In this document: positions 39,501 to 47,155 of the stretch, one piece after another
Layout: each line of letters opens with the position of its first letter
Position numbering within the stretch: the first letter of the stretch is position 1
Assembly (NCBI RefSeq): GCF_004798865.1
Contig: NW_025335589.1
Span: 10,289,532-10,353,531 of the forward strand
Origin: Varanus komodoensis
Taxonomy: Eukaryota; Chordata; Lepidosauria; Squamata; Varanidae
Reading direction: 5' to 3'
Length of the DNA: 64,000 nt
Position numbers and translations under genes: made by a program
Notes under the pieces: model-generated
Told to the model about the DNA's origin: nothing
Seen by the model: only the letters and a program-made list of their open reading frames with translations
Database searches by the model: none

Positions 39501-42500
39501 AGATGTAATGCTCTTCAGAATGTACAGTTCTAAAAACAGTGCATGGCATTCAGGAGCCAAACACCTGTGCTGTATTTGCAGTTCAACATCATATCTAACC
39601 ACAAAATGGTTATTTTTAATATGCATAAAGTACAATCACATGCAGCCTAAATTTTACCCTGGAATATGATTTACCAATACACCACCTGTCAAATGGGAAA
39701 AACATTTACTGACATTACAGATTTTTAAAATACAGATTCTAAAGAGCCCATTAAGTTTTGATGATTAAAAGATACAACAATCTATGCAACAACTGTTGTA
39801 CAGCAGGATCCCTGTATCCATTGGCTCAGTTAGCGCATTTTCAGTTAACTGCAGTTAATTCCTGAAAGAGAAATCATAAAGTGCCAGAGAATGCCAGAGA
39901 TAACTTGTAAAGTGCTTCCTGTAAGTGAAAATTCTTGATTTAATAGGAAAAGGAAAAAATCTTATGCTGAGATAAGAGCAAGTGAAAATGTGAAAAAAGA
40001 AATGTACATATTGCATAATAGACTGTTCGTTATTGTCCATGGTTTCAGGCTTGGAACCAATCTGCATGGATACAAGGGTCCTGCTGTAATTTGAAAAATC
40101 AGAAAAGTACACAGTCCAAGCAGGAAAATTGAAACAGACATGCTTTACCTGATGCTGATGCTGTTTTGGTCTTGAATTCCCTTGGTTTTGGCACTGGCTT
40201 GATTTCAGGTTTCTCCTGAGCCATATCATCCCTTTCCAAATGCAGTTCAATCACAGGCGCCTCATCCTCTTGATCTTCCTCAAAACCTGACCCTTCTTCA
40301 GAAACTGAGTCATCTTCTTGCACCTCTTCACTTAGATGTTTACCCTCCAGCATGGTTGTTTCTTGTGGTCTCTCTTCATCCTTTGGCAGGGCCAAGTCAT
40401 CATCAGTTTCTTTCTTGAAAGAGGAATGATCTAGCAGTGATATTTCAAATGGAACAGATTTTTTTGCTGCATTCCTTTCACACGACCCAGAATGTTCAGT
40501 TAAGGAAAAGGGGATAGCTTGCCTCTCTTCGCTCAAAACATCTCTCTCCAGCATGGACACGTATTGAGGTCTCTCATCTTCATCTGATGAAGACAAGTCA
40601 TTTGCACTTTCCGTTTTCAAAGTGCTCCCATTAAAAAGATTATACTTGGATACTGGTAGTGTAAAGCCAACTGATTTCTTTGGGGTGTTTTCCACAGTTT
40701 CAGGAAACTCTTCATCAGTAGCTAAAACAGATTAGATGAGCATTTGATATATAAAAAGTACAAGAAAGCAGTATCAATTGAAAACATAATTCTGACATGT
40801 GTATTTACTTCTGACACATTCTCAGGCTGTGTTATACCAATCATAAACAGTGTGTGTCCTTCTCCATTTTCTGGCTTCCCCCTGAAGCCGTATGTAACCT
40901 TATGTGAAGCGATTTTCCAAATGTGGTATATCGCAATTCAAAGAACTTGTTCAATCTATGTACATAAATGAACATTTAAAAACATATCCGACTTAAATGC
41001 CCAAAACCTGAAGGCATTAATAATATAGCAAAACTAAACTGGAAACATATGTTGAGCCAACTAAATCCAGTTAAAAAAAGACAAATATCTACCACCTTGG
41101 TAGCTTTTTAGTAAATAACTTTTAAGGTGGCATATAAATTACAATAGTGGCTAAAAAGAAAAAAAAAGTAGAGTGAAAAACAAGCAACCACAAAAGAAAT
41201 TTGAAGAGTGTCATAGTATACATGCAATACAAGAATCAAATGTTGCGAACTCCACATCGGGTGGCGACCGAGATCGCAGCCATCTCCCCCCCCCCCCCCC
41301 ATTTGCGTTCGTGCAGGGAAGACTTGCGTGATCATGGGTGCGCTCATGCAGGAAAGACGGGCACGAACTCGGCTATCTTTCCCTCCCCAACCAGCATGAG
41401 CATAGCTATCTCCCCACCCCCGAGTGGGGAGATGGCTGTGATAGTGCTGGGGGTGGTGTGGGGGAGATGGCTGAGATTGCGCCCGTGATTGCGCCCAGCT
41501 TTCCTGCAGGAGCGCGCCCGTGATTGTTCCCAGCTTTCCTGCACAAACTCAACCACGATCTTGGCCATCTCCGCCCCCTGCCAGCACGATCGCGCCTGTC
41601 TCCACCCCCTCCAGCATGCCCTTTTGTGCCCATCTCTCTCCCCCAGTGCGCCCGTAATTGCACCTGTCTCCCCCCTCATCTCAGCGTGCCGGGATGACGG
41701 GCACGTGCAGGGATGATGGGTGCGATCTTGGTCATGCTGGGGGGGCGGGTATATGGCTGCGCTTGTGCTTGGGGTGGGGAGGGGGAGATGGCCGCGATCT
41801 TTGTTGTTCTTTGTTACTTTGCTTCACATTTTTCTGATTTAAAAAGTTACAGAATGGATTAACCTTATTTACACTGAACCTTATGGGGAAATTTAACTTG
41901 GCTCACGATCAATTTGGGTCACAACCAGAGTCCTGGAATGGATTAAGTTTGTGAGCCAAGGTACCACTGTATATGTTAACAGAAATTCTCAGAGTGCCAG
42001 TCCTTTTGGAGCTAAAATGCTCACATTAAAAAAGGGAATTTTTAATAGGACTGTTAGGGACTACAAGGTTTCAGGAGTACCCTTCCTGCCCCACTCCCCC
42101 AACCCAAAAATATTCCAAGAAAGATGGAGCATGTTCAGTGGGCACATCAGAGCCCTTTATTGTAGGTTCCACTGTTTTTCATAAAAGGCAAGTTTCTTCC
42201 ATGGAAAGTGCTACTTCATTATTTCTTTGTGGATGGATGGAAAAAAAACTGATGGAATTTCACTAGTTTCTGAGATGAAATAAAAGTTTTGATCTACATC
42301 AATGAAAGCTCTGTGATTAAACTGCATGGAGAATACTTTATGGCTGTAAACCTTACCCATGAGCATACTCAGTAGAAAGATACCTCACTGAACTCAGTGA
42401 GACTTTTACTTCTAAGTAGACATGCTTAGAATCATTCTGCATATAATTATTGATCTGTTATTTATGAAACAGATCAATAGGACATACAGAAATGTTATTC

Positions 42501-44102
42501 TAAGGTGTTTTGTTATTCACTATACCTCCTTCATCACTCTCAAAATCTTCTGAATATTCAGCAGATTGTCGTGCTGCACGAGCAAGAAGTGCTTCTTGTA
42601 GCTCTTCCTAAAATATGCAAATACATTGCAAATATTATCTGAACGAACAAAAATCTGTGTATAATAACTCAAATGTTTTTGAAAACTTAAGTATCAATTC
42701 AAGCATAGCTTATCTTAGAACTAACCTGGTTTTAGTAATTATGCCTTCTGATCTCTGTTTTGGGTACTATGATATGCATAAATGATGATTAATAATGTAC
42801 AGGTATTACCAAACTGTTGTTGTTATGTGCTGACAAGACACCTCCAACTTATGACAACCCTATGGATGAATGCCCTCCAAAATGTCCTGTCCCTGATAGT
42901 CCCACTCAACTGTTGGAAACACAGTTATTAGTCAGGGACTTGCACACTGTAGACATTGTCATAATCTGTACTATCTGCATTTTAGGTTACAAAGTAGCAC
43001 TCAAGAAAAGTCAAACTAGAATATAACAGAATGAGATCATTTTGGCAGTTGTTTCAGTGATATGGATGAGTCCTTTGAGATGCAGACACTCTTGGCTTTT
43101 AGGAAACATGCACAGCCTATGCTTTGACTATGTGTTATGGGGTTGAATAAAGTTTTGTATGGTTGCTAGAATATTTGCCATGTTGGTTAAGGCTGTAAAA
43201 TTATTTTTATGCTATGGTTCTGTATTTTGTGATTGAAGCAATTTGAAAGAAAACCAGGTAAAGTTAGTAAGTTATCCTGAGGCTAACAGTACAATCCTAT
43301 GAGCTCCCAACATCCTCTGAAAGGTCAGAGGATTCTTTGAAGTCCCCACACTGAGGGCCTGCAACTTTACTGCTGAACTCTGACATCTGAGATCACCCCC
43401 ATTCTCCTACCAGCTGGGACAGAAAGAACCATGCCAGCTGCCTTGCTGAGCATGCAATTATACCTCAGAGGGGGAAAGGGGAATTCTCTGTGGCTTGCCT
43501 ATCAGTGCCCGCTCTTTTTTCCTTTCCAAGCACCTTAAGAGCTAGCCAATTTTGGGCAGCTAGATAACATGCACAGATAACATGCATGGGACAAGGTGTG
43601 GTAGAGACTGGTAGCACCATGCCTCACTCTGGCCACTGGATGCATACAGACCTCCTAGTCTGGGAGCTTAACTGTATCAAGGGTACAGTGTGATAGGACT
43701 GCACTCTCAGTAAATAAAACAGAACATTAAAATTTTACAGAAATAATCGTTACAACAGAAGCACACTTTTTGCAGCATCTTTTGCACCACTTAAAAATCC
43801 AAGCTTGTTTTTGTGATCAGTCTATCAACAATGAAAAGCCTCTGGCTATCAGATTATCACGTATAAACTTGCCATACCCACCCTTTTCATGTACATGTCT
43901 TTGTTTTTAACTTTTGTAACTATTAAAAAAAACTTTTAGACAGATCTATGCAGTAAACGTAAACTTTAATTTTGTCCATAAAAGGATCAGGAATAAAAGT
44001 TTGTATGTGCAAATCAAAATATTTTACCTGAAAAGTGGTTCTTTTGGAGAACTTTGGACTCTTGGTGTAAGCTAACGTACTGATATTATCTTCATCAGAC
44101 AT
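18440..44102 (-). CDS. MAP9: Microtubule-associated protein 9 (MAP9/ASAP), 13 coding exons
   Basis: MAP9 binds and stabilises microtubules. It is known from mitotic spindle and cytokinesis work and has been linked to cilia. The joined coding exons (44102-44028, 42607-42526, 40721-40149, 37088-36856, 35803-35695, 34225-33945, 33314-33259, 31668-31503, 30497-30408, 29847-29683, 28933-28788, 28402-28270, 18562-18440) give 743 residues plus stop, with every GT/AG site and phase consistent. The start STLAYTKSPKFSKRTTFQ, the internal QYLGTLKVLD, the Lys/Glu-rich coiled-coil C-terminal half (about 526-715) and the late PPPWSPP motif all match mammalian MAP9 as I remember it. Residues 1-320 are acidic and Ser-rich, likely disordered. 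Human MAP9 is about 647 residues; the excess lies mainly in the acidic exon 3, which holds internal repeats. The ATG has A at -3. Gene assignment is firm; individual isoforms are not. Confidence 0.93.
18664..18860 (-). mobile_element. tRNA-derived SINE with MIR-like core, copy A
   Basis: On the minus strand it contains the MIR/CORE-like phrase 'GGGCCAGTCACAGACTCTCA' in degraded form and an AGCCCAACCTACCTGACATAG block, matching copy B just downstream. Its tRNA-like head is worn. It lies in the last MAP9 intron, in the same orientation as the gene. Confidence 0.6.
18886..19116 (-). mobile_element. tRNA-derived SINE with MIR-like core, copy B
   Basis: Read on the minus strand it starts 'GTGTGGTGTAGTGGTTAAGA' (an A-box-like tRNA head), has a worn B box (GGGTTCTAGTCCC), then a core with 'GGGTGACTTTAGGCCTGTCA'. 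It ends in GCAGGATATAAATC and an AAATAAATAA tail. It is more complete than copy A, from which only about 25 bases separate it. Confidence 0.7.
19117..21066. other. MAP9 last intron, unassigned part
   Basis: AT-rich intron sequence without recognised exon or repeat. Because the reading phase is zero on both sides of this intron, an extra cassette exon cannot be excluded, but none was seen. Confidence 0.4.
21067..21075. repeat. Target-site duplication, left (BovB copy 2)
   Basis: ATTTATCCA, repeated exactly at 24134-24142 after the element's 3' end. The last five bases also match the element's own sequence at the truncation point, so the exact border is ambiguous. Confidence 0.75.
21071..24133 (+). 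mobile_element. RTE-BovB LINE, copy 2 (nearly full length)
   Basis: Starts at 'ATCCACTGGAGAGGG', which corresponds to about position 1351 of copy 1, so most of the 5' UTR is missing. It runs through the endonuclease, the reverse transcriptase and the typical BovB 3' end ('GGGTCGCGATGGGTCGGACA', ending CTAACAACAAC). A 9-bp duplication flanks it. It sits on the plus strand, antisense to MAP9, in the gene's last intron. It is very similar to copy 1, so the insertion is evolutionarily recent. Confidence 0.95.
21126..24072 (+). pseudogene. BovB endonuclease/reverse transcriptase, broken
   Basis: Open segments 21126-21662, 21742-22896, 23161-23619 and later short frames (to about 24072) cover the endonuclease (GDWNAKVG near 21745, SDHELL near 22025), RT motif A (DYAKAFDCVDH near 23071-23103), the GVWQGCILSP block, and the active-site region at 23371-23382. 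That site reads CADD where BovB normally has YADD. The C-terminal part carries VFPVAMHGCESWT and RRRGRQRMRWLDGVT. Several frame changes and a stop after NKLW mean no full enzyme. The first frame change is shared with copy 1; the break near 22800 differs from that in copy 1. Confidence 0.88.
24134..24142. repeat. Target-site duplication, right (BovB copy 2)
   Basis: ATTTATCCA directly after the ACAACAAC tail; exact match to 21067-21075. Confidence 0.75.
24143..26884. other. MAP9 last intron, mostly unassigned
   Basis: No exon seen. The part at about 24690-24830 has worn MIR-like wording ('GAGAGTGACTGACCCAAAGT' then CATGACTGAATGAGGATTT) and is probably an old SINE in minus orientation. Confidence 0.4.
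26885..27155 (+). mobile_element. CR1/L3-group LINE 3' end
   Basis: Contains the phrases 'CAATCAGTGGCTACTAGTCT', 'ATACCAGTTGCTGGGGAGTC' and the terminal 'GGTCTGATCCAGCATGGCCC' followed by TTTCTTACATTCTTA. These are characteristic of 3' ends of CR1/L3-like LINEs in reptiles. No coding part is present. It lies in the last intron of MAP9, antisense to the gene. Confidence 0.65.
28270..28402 (-). CDS. MAP9: MAP9 coding exon 12
   Basis: Acceptor TTTTTAG, donor GTAAGT. It completes a split Trp codon and encodes WNEKKEEFMKQKKKEKIQER through AIEEYEKWL, the counterpart of human KWNEKKEAFF...AINEYEKWL. Highly charged coiled coil. Confidence 0.92.
28553..28760 (+). mobile_element. tRNA-derived SINE
   Basis: An A-box-like 'CACAGCTCACTGACAGAGC' and a B box GGTTCAACC (28606-28614) mark the tRNA-derived head. 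The body reads 'CTGGAGAAGTGTGCCAGTCA' and the end 'GCCAGTTTGCTTACTCAGTA', then CTTCCTATAATG. A second, older member is at 58484-58680. It is antisense to MAP9, between exons 12 and 11. Confidence 0.7.
28788..28933 (-). CDS. MAP9: MAP9 coding exon 11
   Basis: Encodes AFEKWKEKKAEYLKQQIRRE through KKDSRSAVEKW, with the last Trp codon split (TG|G). Human MAP9 has the matching AFEKWKEKKMEYLK and AVEKW. Donor GTACGG, acceptor TTTTAG. Confidence 0.93.
29683..29847 (-). CDS. MAP9: MAP9 coding exon 10
   Basis: Encodes 55 residues starting KEAAKKEEALASFEAWKAMK, nearly identical to the human EEALASFEAWKAMKEKEAKK stretch. Very Lys/Glu-rich. Donor GTGAGA, acceptor ATGTAG; phase zero at both ends. Confidence 0.94.
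29987..30065. mobile_element. hAT-like terminal fragment
   Basis: 'CAGGGATGGGCAACTTTTTG', then CCCC, is the form of a hAT/Charlie-type left end. No right end or target duplication was found, so the extent is unknown. Confidence 0.35.
30408..30497 (-). CDS. MAP9: MAP9 coding exon 9
   Basis: Thirty residues, DWLEKKRIFLLELQRIKRNK and then AESLRDKNEK, matching human EWLEKKNVYLHEMHRIKR. Phase zero at both ends; acceptor TTCTTAG, donor GTTTGT. Start of the coiled-coil half. Confidence 0.93.
31503..31668 (-). CDS. MAP9: MAP9 coding exon 8
   Basis: Contains the conserved block SSQYLGTLKVLD and ends ADSLRAAVYQ; the human counterparts are SSHYLGTLKVLD and ADNIRAAVYQ. Acceptor TTTTACAG, donor GTAGCA. 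It joins the disordered N-terminal half to the coiled-coil half. Confidence 0.94.
31815..32280. mobile_element. Degraded hAT-like non-autonomous element
   Basis: The left edge reads 'GAGGGGTGGTCCAACACGTG' followed by ACCCATGGGCCCCC. The right edge, on the minus strand, reads 'CAGACCTGGGCTGCACGACT' apart from its first base. The pair resembles the CAG...TGG ends of hAT/Charlie elements. No clean target duplication was found, so it is old and the limits are approximate. Confidence 0.45.
33259..33314 (-). CDS. MAP9: MAP9 coding exon 7
   Basis: A short 56-base exon, EEGEEKASIQQKSKSSIS plus a split Arg codon. Acceptor TTATTAG, donor GTAGGA. Ser/Lys-rich linker. The phases on both sides agree with the neighbouring exons, which is the main support. 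Confidence 0.85.
33945..34225 (-). CDS. MAP9: MAP9 coding exon 6
   Basis: Ninety-four codons: EDEPKEMDNCNDLRLQESGR, then VIELMMTTVYEKNKKAHKS, ending SKDSVK. Acceptor ACATTAG, donor GTACAT. It holds a moderately conserved helical stretch, YLEEKLQALEH. No domain beyond MAP9 homology was recognised. Confidence 0.88.
34565..35590 (-). mobile_element. L2/CR1-group LINE, RT C-terminal part and 3' end
   Basis: Minus-strand frames encode 'MDWMRANGVKVSTNKTEILL' (35560s), then LSKLDYCNTLY, LQLVQNAAAKLITGTHRSRH and LTYKALRALG (35300-35080), the ordered motifs of an L2-group reverse transcriptase tail. An A-rich 3' end lies at 34600-34760. Several frame changes show it is older than the copy at 7.9-8.4 kb. 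It lies in the MAP9 intron between exons 6 and 5, in the sense orientation. Confidence 0.78.
35695..35803 (-). CDS. MAP9: MAP9 coding exon 5
   Basis: Thirty-six codons: GPWITSSASPFPIHFSSLDE, then RTGDSNLAIPHEESSK, plus one base. Acceptor ATCCAAG, donor GTAAAG. Poorly conserved; supported mainly by splice sites and exact phase agreement with both neighbours. Confidence 0.8.
36856..37088 (-). CDS. MAP9: MAP9 coding exon 4
   Basis: Completes a split Ala codon and encodes ENISIPALYDYSKPSPQPRS, VLRKSSHVEDYEG and a Ser-rich tail ending SESPGPE. It matches human AENNSLDTDDHFKPSPRPRS and MLKKKSHMEE. Acceptor ATAAG, donor GTTAGC. Confidence 0.92.
37089..39447. other. MAP9 intron, nothing recognised
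   Basis: AT-rich intron without clear repeats apart from short TG-rich wording near 37912-37935. Confidence 0.4.
39448..39486. repeat. 39-bp near-perfect palindrome
   Basis: The left arm CTAGTGCTAGTTACCATAT (39448-39466) is complementary to the right arm 39468-39486 with one mismatch, around a single central G at 39467. It could form a cruciform or an RNA hairpin in the MAP9 pre-mRNA. Confidence 0.9.
39801..40086. mobile_element. Tigger/pogo-like MITE
   Basis: Terminal inverted repeats read CAGCAGGATCCCTGTATCCA at the left and, on the other strand, CAGCAGGACCCTTGTATCCA at the right. TA dinucleotides flank both ends (39799-39800 and 40087-40088), the target duplication of Tc1/mariner-type elements. 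There is no transposase. At 286 bp it is non-autonomous. It lies only 62 bases past the donor site of MAP9 exon 3. Confidence 0.8.
40149..40721 (-). CDS. MAP9: MAP9 coding exon 3, acidic internal-repeat exon
   Basis: The largest exon, 191 codons, phase 1 at both ends. It is rich in Asp, Glu and Ser and ends KPEIKPVPKPREFKTKT, the counterpart of human KIKMKPKPRILSIKS. Two adjacent units of about 50-55 residues repeat the pattern KKSV-F ... DL ... DEERPQ ... MLE ... LSEE-Q (40683-40519 and 40467-40318). A worn third, EAPVIELHLERDDMAQEKPE, is at about 40266-40204. Donor GTAAAG, acceptor TTTTAG. Confidence 0.93.
41240..41969. mobile_element. Tigger-like element remnant with CpG-rich scrambled interior
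   Basis: The right end, read on the minus strand, is 'CAGTGGTACCTTGGCTCACA' and then AACTTAATCCATTCCAGGA, followed on the plus strand by TA: the end of a widespread mariner/Tigger-type MITE. No matching left end is visible. The inside (about 41240-41800) is unusually GC- and CpG-rich, with C and G runs and repeated phrases such as 'GCGCCCGTGATTG...CCCAGCTTTCCTGCA' at 41479-41508 and 41514-41543. Open frames here on both strands are by-products of the composition. Confidence 0.6.
42526..42607 (-). CDS. MAP9: MAP9 coding exon 2
   Basis: Encodes EELQEALLARAARQSAEYSE then DFESDEG, matching human DELIRAITARSARQRSSEYSDDFDSDE. Acceptor TTTTAG, donor GTATAG; leaves phase 1. Confidence 0.95.
42815..42905 (-). 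mobile_element. RTE-type LINE/SINE 3' tail
   Basis: On the minus strand it reads 'ATCCATAGGGTTGTCATAAG' and ends in CACATAACAACAACAG. This has the same plan as the BovB 3' end (CCATGGGGTCGCGATGGG...TAACAACAAC) but is diverged. Only the tail is present. Confidence 0.55.
42908..44027. other. MAP9 first coding intron, nothing recognised
   Basis: No exon or clear repeat seen between the RTE tail and coding exon 1. Confidence 0.4.
44028..44102 (-). CDS. MAP9: MAP9 coding exon 1 with start codon
   Basis: Twenty-five codons beginning MSDED and continuing STLAYTKSPKFSKRTTFQ, very close to the human N-terminus (STTLAYTKSPKVTKRTTFQ). The ATG context is AAC-ATG-T with A at -3. Donor GTAAAA, phase zero. 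A likely 5' UTR acceptor (AAAGCAG) lies at about 44166. Confidence 0.95.
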
Positions 44103-45076
44103 GTTTGTTGATTTGAGGAAATTAATCTTATATGCTCAACTTGTGATCCAGTGAAGGCAAATCTTCTGCTTTAATTTAAATGAAAGAGGGAAAGCTATTG
44201 ATGGCATGACTGACTTTCTCTTGAGGGACAGGCATACTCTTCTCTCAGAAATGCTACTCTGAGAGTTACAATGTACAGTAGTTACAATAGTCACAATGTT
44301 CTACTTGTAAATAACAGATGCATGGACTAGCAATAACTATATTCCTTGCAGATATGCAGAAAATACATTTGTCTTTAATGATCCAGAACTCCCATTTATC
44401 ATTTACATGATATATGCATTATCAAAAGCAAATCAACTATGACCATGTTCATACAAACTGTAACTTTAACAAATGCGCCCCGCCCCGGCCCTTCTCCCTA
44501 AAGAGACGGGTAGCCTACTTTGCAGCTTGGTGGTTGAGCAAACAAGCAGCGTATTCTCTACCGTACTTAGATGCCACTGCGTTCGAGAGGGCCTATTCCT
44601 AATCAGATATGCATGCCTGGGTTACATCATCATGATCGTGTAAGAACAGCTCCTTAAGCAGCAACTGCCCTCCTGGACCTCAGTCCGTCCTGCGACGGAG
44701 AGCAGGGGTCTAGCGCTGATTTCTGGGGGAAAGCAACAGCCAAGCGCCTTCTTTAAAACCTGCACACCGTTAGCGCCGGGTCTAAGCCAGGCTCTTCCCC
44801 GCAGCGTTTCCAAGGCGGGAAGCCGAGACTAGATCCGCCCCTCCAGGCCTTCGCGCCGCCCTCCTACTCCCCCAGTTTTGCTTGTGGTTGAGTGGAGAGA
44901 CTCTGACTCGCTTGCGGTTTTACCTCCGCCTCCATCCCACGTGCTCACCTACCGTAGCAGGACGGTTCTTGCTTGTCTCGGGCGAGAGGCCGAGCAGCGC
45001 CCACTCCGATCTTACCCCTGCCCCGGTTGCAGGTCTATTAGACGCAGGGAGCGGGCTCAAGCTAGGTAGGCCTGGT

Positions 45077-45089
45077 GTTGCCTAGCAAC
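45077..45089. promoter_or_regulatory. X-box (RFX site) 1
   Basis: GTTGCCTAGCAAC: perfect inverted arms GTTGC/GCAAC with a 3-base spacer, the classic RFX-factor binding pattern found in promoters of ciliary genes. Confidence 0.7.
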
Positions 45090-45129
45090 TTCCCCCACGC
45101 CGGAGCTGACGGCACAAAGCCACGGGAGT

Positions 45130-45143
45130 GTTGCCGAGGAAAC
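45130..45143. promoter_or_regulatory. X-box-like (RFX site) 2
   Basis: GTTGCCGAGGAAAC: a good left half and an acceptable right half of the X-box consensus, 53 bases from the first site. Confidence 0.5.
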
Positions 45144-45604
45144 CAAGCCACGCCTTCTTTCATCGGATTGGTTTTCGCCACAGGTTAGGGCTTGGAGGCG
45201 GGACCAATAATTAGCGCAATAAACACCTCCTTTATGAAGGATGCTTGTGCGTATGGCGACACAGCTGGTTTAAAATATCTTTAAAATTTAAAGATAATGA
45301 ATAACGCATATCCGTGTTCCATTGTTTTTCTAATGAGCCTTTTTAACGTGTCTTTAGTGAGTGTTGACACTAAACATAGTTCCTCAACTATGGAATTAAA
45401 TATTCATTTTCACGAATATCTGTAGACTGTTCATAAACTTGAATCTGAAATTTCTTTTCCTGTCAATATCGGAAAGCAAAGTGTTTCTGATTTTTTTTGT
45501 TAGTTTAGACTTAAGTTTAACCTTAAAGGCAAACCATAGCAAGTCATAGAAGTGTTTGCTCTTATCCTATCTGTCTTTCTGGCTCTGCATAAAGAGCAAA
45601 TGTT

Positions 45605-45690
45605 TCTCCAAACCAGATGGCTTCTACATGTATTGGACTACAACTCCCATAATCCACAATTTGCCATAGTCTCGTGCAGTTGGAGGCCAC
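45605..45690. mobile_element. Fragment of the palindromic MITE family
   Basis: 'TTGGACTACAACTCCCATAA' is the inner arm of the same MITE family as at 6558 and 49231. The outer ends are lost. Confidence 0.5.
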
Positions 45691-47089
45691 CAGGCAGAAA
45701 AAAGTTTATACAAAGACTTAATAGCCCATTCTTTTGTGTGTTGAATACATGCTCATTAAAAACCTCAACTCAGTTTTCAGCTGCAGTAAAAACAGTCAAA
45801 TTCCATACTTGGTTAGGAAAAGAGCTGAAAATGAAATTACAAGTATTATAAAGCCTTTGTATAAATCTATAGCTGTAGCTACAGTCTGAATATCTTGCCC
45901 CAGTTAAATCAATGGTGGGGAAGGTTTGAAAAAAAGCAATGATAATTGTCAGATTGCTTGAGCATCTTTCTTTTATTAAAGTCTTTAAAAATGGGGAGGG
46001 GAATGATTTTTTAAAAAGACCCCTAAAGGGGATGGATGTTTCTCCTAATATCAAAACAATTAAATTGATTGGCAGTAGATGCTGGATAACCACAAAAATA
46101 ATGCATATTTCTAGGACAGTGCATATTTATTGAATGTATTGTGATGTGATGGCTTTAACTTGGGAGATAACAGCAGATATTGACTGTAATAAAACACCTA
46201 CCGTCTCTGGAGGTTCCAGGGCATTGCAGTGGGAGCAGGATGTTGAACAAAGACTGTGGCCATGTGCTGAAAAATGCTTCCACATTTCTTTCTTCCCTCC
46301 TCAAACTGAATGAATAAATAGAACAAATTGCTTTTGCAAAGATGTTCAGAGGAGAAGAAACTTTCGGAGAAACTCTTGTAGCCTGTGTTTGGATTACTGA
46401 TGCCAACCTTGCTTAGAAGGTGGTGGAGACACGTGTGCAAGTGTCTGCTCAACTCTCCAGCAGCCTGTAGTCTCCCTGGCTTCCCACAGTTCAGCCAAAG
46501 TGGAGGAGAAACATCATGAGGTCATTCCTCCTGTTGGGCTTTTTCAGATCAGGAAGTGCAGGCAGCCCTGGAGGCTTCAGAGCAATGAAGGAAACACCCA
46601 TGGTGCAAATGGCCACCTCATAGGCATCCGTTAAGCTCAAAAAATGCTACCAAATACATTACTAAATACCTTGAGAATGAAGCTGCATAATGGAGTCTTC
46701 TTTCATGGGGGAAAAAACTTTCAGGAAATTGGAGGACAGATTTAGTCTCAATGCTAGCCATGGTTCCACCTTGAAGCCGGATGCACCACTGCCCTCCTCA
46801 CACACCTTCTCTACGCTGGGTGCAAAAAGGGGCCACCCTGCTGGTGCTGTTGCCACTTGCAAGGGCAGCACAGCTAAAGCAGGAACTGTATGAAAAAAGC
46901 TGTCCCACCACCTCTGCCAGTGGTGAGCCCTACCTATCAGAAACCATTGAAAATATTTCTTCCCTTTGGAGAAATTTGGTGAAGCTGTCCTGCCCCCATA
47001 ATTCTGCCCACAAATAAGGTGGAAAAATTTGAGCTGCCATTGGCACATAGATCTTGTTTATGGCTTTTTAGAAATGTTTGGATAGATGC

Positions 47090-47155
47090 TGTGGAAAATA
47101 AAGATGCCAGACAGATTGTTATTGGTCTAATTCAGCAGGCTCTCACATTCTTACT
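47090..47155 (+). mobile_element. Possible CR1/L3-type 3' end fragment
   Basis: 'GGTCTAATTCAGCAGGCTCT' then CACATTCTTA resembles the terminal sequence seen at 27.1 kb. Short, so weak. Confidence 0.35.

Larger units (their letters stand above)
44460..45215 (-). promoter_or_regulatory. MAP9: MAP9 CpG-rich promoter and probable non-coding first exon
   Basis: CpG density is far above the rest of the window. A good donor (GTAG|GTGAGC) on the minus strand at about 44949 would end a non-coding first exon that splices to the acceptor near 44166. Upstream are two X-box-like motifs (45077-45089, 45130-45143) and CCAAT boxes at 45167-45171 (minus) and 45204-45208 (plus). No TATA box was seen. The exact start is unknown, and a divergent transcript is possible. 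Confidence 0.7.

Noticed and set aside
41108-41716. Overlapping open frames on both strands in the GC-rich stretch
   Set aside because: High GC removes stop codons; the frames overlap each other, lie inside a MAP9 intron and match nothing known.
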